Program-made: the position numbers and the translations under genes
Source: an uncultured Bacilli bacterium
Lineage (GTDB): Bacteria; Bacillota_I; Bacilli_A; RF39; UBA660
Direction: 5' to 3'
Length of the DNA: 25,979 bases
NCBI GenBank assembly: GCA_944332375.1
Contig: CALVJU010000010.1
Location: 1-25,979, forward strand
In this document: positions 20,878 through 25,979 of the stretch, piece by piece
Position numbering within the stretch: the first letter of the stretch is position 1
How the letters are laid out: each line of letters begins with the position of its first letter
Notes under the pieces: model-generated
Database searches by the model: none
Told to the model about the DNA's origin: nothing
The model's input: the letters and a program-made list of their open reading frames with translations, nothing else

Positions 20878-22905
20878 ATGCAGAAAAAAAATTTAGTGAT
20901 TGTGGAGTCTCCAAGTAAGTCAAAAACAATTGAGAAATATTTAGGAAATGATTATAAAGTTGTTTCTAGTAAGGGACATGTTCGTGATCTGGCAACGAGT
21001 GGAAAGTATGGGTTAGGAGTGGATATTGAGAATCATTTTCACCCTACTTATACGACAATTAAGGGAAAGAAAAAAGTGATTGATGAGTTAAAGAAAGATT
21101 GTAAAGATGCGAATTTTGTTTATCTAGCAACCGACCCGGACCGTGAAGGGGAAGCGATTAGTTGGCATTTATATGATGTACTTGGATTGGATCAGAATCA
21201 CTATGATCGAATTGTATTCAATGAGATTACAAAACCAGCGGTGTTAGAAGCGTTAAAACATCCTCGTAAGATTGATCAAGATTTAGTCAATAGTCAGGAA
21301 ACGAGAAGAATTTTAGATCGTATTATCGGGTTTCGTTTATCTAAGTTTATTCAGTCTAAGACAGATGGGACTTCTGCTGGTAGAGTGCAGAGTGTTGCTT
21401 TAAAGTTAATTGTCGATCGTGACAGAGAGATTGAGAACTTTCAAAAAGAAGAGTATTGGACTATTACAGCCAAGTTTGAAGACTTAGAAGCGGATTTATT
21501 TGCTTTTGATCATAAAGAGATTGAAGTAAAGAATGAAGAAGAAGCAGATCGTATTTTAAGTACGTTAAAACCTGACTTTGAAATTGAGTCGATTGAAAAG
21601 AAGAAAAAAAATAAGAAGTCAAGACCACCATTTATTACTAGTACGTTACAACAAGATGCTTCTAATAAATTAGGGTTTACTGCGAAAAAGACGATGAGTC
21701 TTGCACAAAAACTTTATGAGGGAATTGATCTTGGAACAGAGACGGTTGGTTTGATTAGTTATATGCGTACGGATTCAATTCGTTTGAGTGATGAGTTTAT
21801 TAAGAGTGCTTATGGATATATGAAAAGTACTTATGGGGAAGAATATATTGGTAGTGTCAAACAGACGAAGAAGAAAGAAAATGTTCAAGATGCGCATGAA
21901 GCGATTCGTCCGACGAGTGTGAATCGCACTCCAGAGAGTGTAAAACAGTATTTGACGAATGATGAATACAAATTATATCGTATGATTTATTATCGTGCTT
22001 TAGCATCTCTTATGAAAGATGCGAAGACAGAAAATACAACGGTTATTTTCAATGATGAGAATTATCAATTTAAAGCGACTGGACAAACAATTTTATTTGA
22101 TGGGTATTTACATATTTATCAAGAATATGAAGATACGAAAGAGACACAGTTACCACCATTAAAAGAAAAGGAATTTCTTCCTTCGAAAGAGATTGTAAAA
22201 GAACAACACTTTACAAAACCAAAACCACGTTATACGGAAGCGAAATTGATTAAAGAGATGGAAGAGTTAGGAATTGGTCGACCAAGTACTTATGCGACAA
22301 TTCTCGATAATATTAAGACAAGAGGATATGTTGTGATGCAGGAAAAGAAGTTTGTACCAACAGAAATTGGAATTGAAGTGACGGATAAGTTACAACAGTG
22401 TTTTTCTCACTTAATCAATGTGAAGTATACTGCAAATATGGAAGAGGATTTAGATAAGATTGCAGATGGAAAGAAAGTATGGTATGAGACGTTAGAGAAG
22501 TTTTATAAAGAGTTTGAACCATCTTTAAAAGAAGCTTTTGAAACAGTAAAGAAAAAAGAACCAGAAAAGACGGGAGAGAAATGTCCTGAGTGTGGAAGTG
22601 ATTTGGTGATTCGTAAGGGACGTTATGGAAGTTTTACAGCTTGTAGTAATTATCCAAATTGTAAGTATATTAAACAGGAAAAGAAAGAAGAAGTTGTTAT
22701 CTGCGATTGTCCAAATTGTGATGGATCGATTATTGAAAAGAAGAGTCGTAAGGGAAAGTTATTTTATGGATGTAATCATTTTCCAAAGTGTAAGACTGCT
22801 TATTGGGATTTACCTACAGGAAGAAAGTGTCCTGAGTGTGGGGCAATGTTAGTAGAGACAAAGAAAAAAGAAATAAAGTGTAGTGCTTGTGATTATAAAG
22901 AGTAG
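20878..22905 (+). CDS. topA: DNA topoisomerase I (type IA)
   Basis: This 675-residue enzyme relaxes negative supercoils. The TOPRIM domain has LVIVESPSKSKTIEKYLG (Glu10) and ATDPDREGEAISWH (Asp86, Asp88). LDRIIGF and TSAGRVQSVALKLIVDRDREI lead to the active-site Tyr295 in GLISYMRTDS. GRPSTYATI follows. The C-terminus carries three Cys4 zinc ribbons: CPECG...C..YPNC, CPNCDG...C..FPKC and CPECG...CSAC. Size and order are normal. The start ATG follows AAAGGTGATTAG. In many Bacilli topA is followed by trmFO and preceded by dprA; neither is here. It is monocistronic with a strong terminator. Confidence 0.97.
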   Translation: MQKKNLVIVESPSKSKTIEKYLGNDYKVVSSKGHVRDLATSGKYGLGVDIENHFHPTYTTIKGKKKVIDELKKDCKDANFVYLATDPDREGEAISWHLYDVLGLDQNHYDRIVFNEITKPAVLEALKHPRKIDQDLVNSQETRRILDRIIGFRLSKFIQSKTDGTSAGRVQSVALKLIVDRDREIENFQKEEYWTITAKFEDLEADLFAFDHKEIEVKNEEEADRILSTLKPDFEIESIEKKKKNKKSRPPFITSTLQQDASNKLGFTAKKTMSLAQKLYEGIDLGTETVGLISYMRTDSIRLSDEFIKSAYGYMKSTYGEEYIGSVKQTKKKENVQDAHEAIRPTSVNRTPESVKQYLTNDEYKLYRMIYYRALASLMKDAKTENTTVIFNDENYQFKATGQTILFDGYLHIYQEYEDTKETQLPPLKEKEFLPSKEIVKEQHFTKPKPRYTEAKLIKEMEELGIGRPSTYATILDNIKTRGYVVMQEKKFVPTEIGIEVTDKLQQCFSHLINVKYTANMEEDLDKIADGKKVWYETLEKFYKEFEPSLKEAFETVKKKEPEKTGEKCPECGSDLVIRKGRYGSFTACSNYPNCKYIKQEKKEEVVICDCPNCDGSIIEKKSRKGKLFYGCNHFPKCKTAYWDLPTGRKCPECGAMLVETKKKEIKCSACDYKE

Positions 22906-22921
22906 AGATACTCTTTTTTTT
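22897..22921 (+). terminator. Terminator of topA
   Basis: AAAGAGTA (22897-22904) pairs with TACTCTTT (22909-22916) around GAGA, followed by a T run. The topA stop overlaps the stem. Confidence 0.88.
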
Positions 22922-23061
22922 ATCGTACTTTTGGAATGGTTTACACTATGGAAAAAGCAAATACAGAAGAAAAAGAGTTAGAAAATATGTGATTTATTAG
23001 GAAAGTAATTGTGATTCTTCCATAAGTATGATAGGATAAGGGTAGAAGGGTGGTATATTGT

Positions 23062-24327
23062 TTGAAGTATCTTACAGGTGAAGAGATCTTAAAAAGGGGA
23101 GAGACTTTATCAAGTGGGGAGGCATGTGTCACTTATATTGTACAAGAATGGAATCGAATACCAGAAGAGAAGAAATATGAAGTGATGCGACAAGTGTGTG
23201 ATCAATATAAAAATAATATTTTATATTTTATTTGTAAAATAAGAGAAAAAGATCAGAATGAAAAGTATTCAACAATGATGATGGATGTTTTATTAGAAAA
23301 GAAATTATATCGAATTTTAAACGCAGTCATTGAACGTGGATGGTTTGGAACAAAATCAAAACCTAAAATAAAAAATTATTTAGAGTCTATGACAGATGTA
23401 GATATTTTATTACAAGCGCTTTTTTCTTATCGTCGTGTCAAAGACTTTGTAGATTTAAAAAAAATAGAAGAACATATATTACAATATGGGACTGGAAAAC
23501 AATTAAATGAATTTGTGAAACTTGGAATATACGGAAATTTACAAAGTGAAAAAGAACAAATGGATTTTGTGAAAATAGAACATCGTCTTTATCAATTGGA
23601 AGATCCAGTAAGTCTTGTGGAATTTTCAGAATTGTATGATCAGGCCAATGTTTTAAGAATTACAGATACATTAATAACATGGAGGGCATGTGATTCTTTA
23701 TTTCGTCTTGGAATCAATCCCAAAGCGGATCGTACTGTCATATTTGATGCTTTATTAACATTAGATCCAAAGAAGGCATTTTCTTTCTTAGAAAAATATT
23801 CTATGAAGATATCTGATGCGATTCCTATTTTGATTCAACATCATTATTTAAAAGAAGAAGATGTTGTTCATGAAATAGAATCTACAGTTGGAATGGAACA
23901 TGATCAATTTTTAAAACAATTAGGAAGTTCATTATATTATCAATATCAAAAAGAAGATCCATTTCGTGTTGATTACTATGTGGATCAAGCAGTTTATTTC
24001 CAACCAACATTGTTTGATGCACATCAATATCGAAGAGCTCGCGATCAATTATGGCTTGTGAATTTAAGTTTAACAAGAATCAATGTAACACCAAGTGCAG
24101 TCAAAGATTTGAAAGAAGTAAAAGAAAACCCAACATTCTATTTAGAATTATTAAAAAAGTGTGATCCAAGTAAATATTATTACTATATAGATGCTTTCGA
24201 TGGAATCATTTCTTTTGAAGAAGCAGATCAATATTACCAATATTATTTAGAAAATCGAAGAGAACAAGATTCTCATGATTCTCAAAAAAGACTTTATCAT
24301 CAAGCATATCAAAGAGCTTGTAAGTGA
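23062..24327 (+). CDS. Hypothetical helical-repeat protein, paralog 1
   Basis: This protein of about 421 residues has no signal peptide or membrane segment and looks all alpha-helical. I recognise no family. It has a central motif VKIEHRLYQLEDPVSLVEFSELY, shortened here to HRLYQLEDPVSLVEF, and a C-terminal block (genomic 24043-24267: DQLWLVNLSLTRINV ... YYQYYLENRRE). Both recur in the next gene. Segments such as ILQYGTGKQLNEFVK suggest repeated helix pairs of HEAT- or TPR-like type. TTG at 23062 has AAGGGTGG 8 nt upstream; GTG at 23050 is the alternative. A TATGAT at 23027 may be the -10. It sits 22 nt before its paralog and is likely cotranscribed with it. Confidence 0.75.
   Translation: MKYLTGEEILKRGETLSSGEACVTYIVQEWNRIPEEKKYEVMRQVCDQYKNNILYFICKIREKDQNEKYSTMMMDVLLEKKLYRILNAVIERGWFGTKSKPKIKNYLESMTDVDILLQALFSYRRVKDFVDLKKIEEHILQYGTGKQLNEFVKLGIYGNLQSEKEQMDFVKIEHRLYQLEDPVSLVEFSELYDQANVLRITDTLITWRACDSLFRLGINPKADRTVIFDALLTLDPKKAFSFLEKYSMKISDAIPILIQHHYLKEEDVVHEIESTVGMEHDQFLKQLGSSLYYQYQKEDPFRVDYYVDQAVYFQPTLFDAHQYRRARDQLWLVNLSLTRINVTPSAVKDLKEVKENPTFYLELLKKCDPSKYYYYIDAFDGIISFEEADQYYQYYLENRREQDSHDSQKRLYHQAYQRACK
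24043..24267 (+). repeat. Conserved C-terminal module, copy 1
   Basis: It encodes 75 residues starting DQLWLVNLSLTR. By eye about 52 of 75 positions equal the module at 25583-25807, far above the rest of the two proteins. Confidence 0.85.
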
Positions 24328-24349
24328 TAGAAAGTGCAGGGGGCAATTT

Positions 24350-25888
24350 ATGGAATTATTAACAAAAGATCAAAGAGAAGAGAAAAAGATCATCAAACAA
24401 TTGAAAAAGGGAGAATACTATCAGATTAATGAGTATTTATTCCTGTTGGAAAAGACAGGCGGGGAAGTATCATACATCAACGAATTTATTTCCGCTTTGT
24501 TCGAATCACGATGGGAACATCGTTTGATTGATGTTGCCAAGCGTTTATTTCGCATCAACTATGAGAAATTTTATGAGCAAATTGATGCATTATTATCTAG
24601 AGAACTCTATTCAAGAAATCATTTTTTAGGTGGATCATGGATAAAAATCGTTGTCAATCATAAGTTTTCAGAAAAATACTTACCGGAATTGGAAGAGTTT
24701 TCATTGTGTGAAGGATACGCTATTTGTTTTATGAAACAATATAAAGATTATATTTGTTGCGAAGATGTTTTTAAAAGAGTTATCTCATGGATAGAAAATA
24801 TTGAGGGTTATGTTCCATCTTGGGAAGAAGAAGATCAGTATGCTTTACAAAATTTAAATAAAAAAAATAATCGGGTAAAATATGCTTTAACTTGTTTTAA
24901 ACAAGCAAACGTTGTTGATGATCAAACATTTGAAACAGTGATTTTAGAAAATGGAAGTGCAAAGACGATACTGAGTTATTTAAAGATGGATCCAACGAAG
25001 GTAATTGATTGGATTAAAGCAGAAGATCGTCTTTGTGAGTTGCATGATATTCCATCTTTAATCGAATTTGTAAAATTATATCCTAAGTGTAATCAAGTTT
25101 ATATCGCTAGTATTGTAAAACAATATGGAACAATTTCCGATATGATAGATTTTATGGATGTTTCAACAGAAGAAGCACTTGTTCAAAAACTTACTGAATT
25201 TGTTTCTCAAAAAGGAACAGAAGGAGAACGTATTCGTTTTACAAAGAAATATGTGAATAGTAAGAAAAGGGAAAAAGAGTTATTAAAAATATATATAGGA
25301 GCTCAAGATGTCGATAGAATTCTTTCCTCTTGGAAAAAGGAGGAGAGGAGTTCTTCTAGTCATAATATTTTTGATTATTTATTGAATCAACATGTGATTC
25401 GTTTAAAAGATATGAGAGATCTCTTATTAGTTACAAATAATCAAGAGCACCAAATTCTTTTAAAAGATGTAGGAAAACGAATACAATCTTATTTATCCAC
25501 GAATCTCTCTGAAAAAGTAGATCAAATGGCTCTGGATTGGTATTATGTAACTGATTTTGACAGTAACTTGTTGAGTCCAGAGGAACAATTGTGGTTAGTG
25601 AATCTTAGTTTGACAAGGAAAAATGTACTACCGAGTGCAGTAAAAAATATAGAAGAAGTAAAAGAAAATCTTGAACTTTATTTAGATCTTTTAAAGAAAT
25701 GTGATGAAAGAAAATATAAGTACTATATTGAAGCTTTTCGTGGAAATATCTCCTTTGCAGAGGCAACTAGTGCTTATCAATATTACTTAGAAAATCAAGA
25801 GGAATTAAAAAGCGAAGCATATGAGAAAGAACTTTTAGAAAAGCTCCTTTCCCATTTAAATAGTAAAACAAAGAGATTTACAAAATGA
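24350..25888 (+). CDS. Hypothetical helical-repeat protein, paralog 2
   Basis: This 512-residue protein is predicted cytosolic and mostly helical and is not recognised. It shares with its neighbour a central motif (EDRLCELHDIPSLIEFVKLY) and the C-terminal module (EQLWLVNLSLTRKNV ... YQYYLENQEE). The N-terminal 200 residues differ and add Cys and Trp positions (EGYAICF, YICCEDVF). Loose repeats of the form I-x-x-G-x(4)-hydrophobic-x-x-F occur (VKQYGTISDMIDFM; VSQKGTEGERIRFT). The open frame extends back to 24275 over the previous gene, but AGGGGG 7 nt before ATG 24350 gives the better start. The two genes probably arose by tandem duplication followed by divergence of the N-terminal parts. Confidence 0.78.
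   Translation: MELLTKDQREEKKIIKQLKKGEYYQINEYLFLLEKTGGEVSYINEFISALFESRWEHRLIDVAKRLFRINYEKFYEQIDALLSRELYSRNHFLGGSWIKIVVNHKFSEKYLPELEEFSLCEGYAICFMKQYKDYICCEDVFKRVISWIENIEGYVPSWEEEDQYALQNLNKKNNRVKYALTCFKQANVVDDQTFETVILENGSAKTILSYLKMDPTKVIDWIKAEDRLCELHDIPSLIEFVKLYPKCNQVYIASIVKQYGTISDMIDFMDVSTEEALVQKLTEFVSQKGTEGERIRFTKKYVNSKKREKELLKIYIGAQDVDRILSSWKKEERSSSSHNIFDYLLNQHVIRLKDMRDLLLVTNNQEHQILLKDVGKRIQSYLSTNLSEKVDQMALDWYYVTDFDSNLLSPEEQLWLVNLSLTRKNVLPSAVKNIEEVKENLELYLDLLKKCDERKYKYYIEAFRGNISFAEATSAYQYYLENQEELKSEAYEKELLEKLLSHLNSKTKRFTK
25583..25807 (+). repeat. Conserved C-terminal module, copy 2
   Basis: It encodes 75 residues starting EQLWLVNLSLTR and is homologous to 24043-24267. The DNA differs at many third positions, so this is not a recent exact duplication. 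Confidence 0.85.
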
Positions 25889-25889
25889 T

Positions 25890-25919
25890 TTGAGATAGAA
25901 TAAAAGAACTACTCATGAT
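25890..25919 (+). promoter_or_regulatory. Possible promoter of a gene at the right edge
   Basis: TTGAGA (25890-25895), 18 bp, CATGAT (25914-25919), a moderate sigma-A match. Confidence 0.35.
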
Positions 25920-25945
25920 AGATAATTACGAAGGGAGTAATTATA

Positions 25946-25979
25946 TTGATTATTTTAGAAAGTGAAAGAGAACAAAATT
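25946..25979 (+). CDS. Start of a further gene, truncated by the window
   Basis: AAGGGAG (25931-25937) lies 8 nt before a TTG that opens a frame (MIILESEREQN) running off the window. By position it could be another member of the paralog family, but 11 codons cannot show this. Confidence 0.4.
   Translation, partial: MIILESEREQN

Noticed and set aside
24275..24349. ATG start of paralog 2 inside paralog 1
   Set aside because: It would overlap by 53 bp without RBS; AGGGGG before 24350 is clearly better.

Overview
The window reads as a chromosomal segment of a low-GC Gram-positive bacterium of the Bacilli/Erysipelotrichia type. Evidence: AT-rich DNA with AGGAGG-type ribosome binding sites, near-consensus sigma-A promoters, a T-box leader, SepF and DivIVA, a LeuRS of Bacillus type, and a SigK-like sporulation sigma factor. 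TGA is used as stop (genes ending at 24327 and 25888) and Trp is TGG, so the standard bacterial code applies and this is not a code-4 mollicute. Nearly all genes are on the + strand; the minus strand carries one unknown gene (6213-6923) and one tiny Cys-rich gene (20571-20735). No tRNA, rRNA, CRISPR array or transposase is visible.

Layout. 1-1390: a secreted, wall-sorted beta-helix-like surface protein. 1436-4749: deoD purine nucleoside phosphorylase, then an overlapping M16 peptidase pair (ymfF/ymfH type). 4761-8740: two stand-alone prepilin-like genes, each with its own promoter, flanking sepF-divIVA (division), a minus-strand unknown gene and a sigK-like gene. 8790-12616: a divergent pyruvate kinase followed by a GH31 glycosidase. 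12622-13106: a lipoprotein behind a perfect consensus promoter. 13110-16577: a leucine-type T-box leader controlling a small membrane protein and leuS; the LeuRS carries a complete Nudix hydrolase domain inserted at the end of its editing domain. 16600-17394: unknown. 17450-19116: a MerR regulator, with a palindromic operator inside a 19-bp promoter spacer, translationally overlapped with a soluble VirD4/TraG-like ATPase. 19130-20550: rnhB, a small basic protein and an MBL-fold hydrolase with overlapping ends. 20571-20735: a DUF1540-like small protein on the minus strand. 20826-22921: topA. 23062-25979: two tandem paralogous proteins of unknown function, sharing a strongly conserved C-terminal module, and the first codons of a possible further gene.

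The best candidates for something new are the LeuRS-Nudix chimera under T-box control, the two-gene MerR/VirD4-like ATPase operon with no conjugation genes beside it, and the tandem paralog family at the right edge. Several enzymes also show changed key residues: the GH31 acid/base position is Lys, the pyruvate kinase ion-binding loop is rewritten, and DivIVA lacks its first residues.
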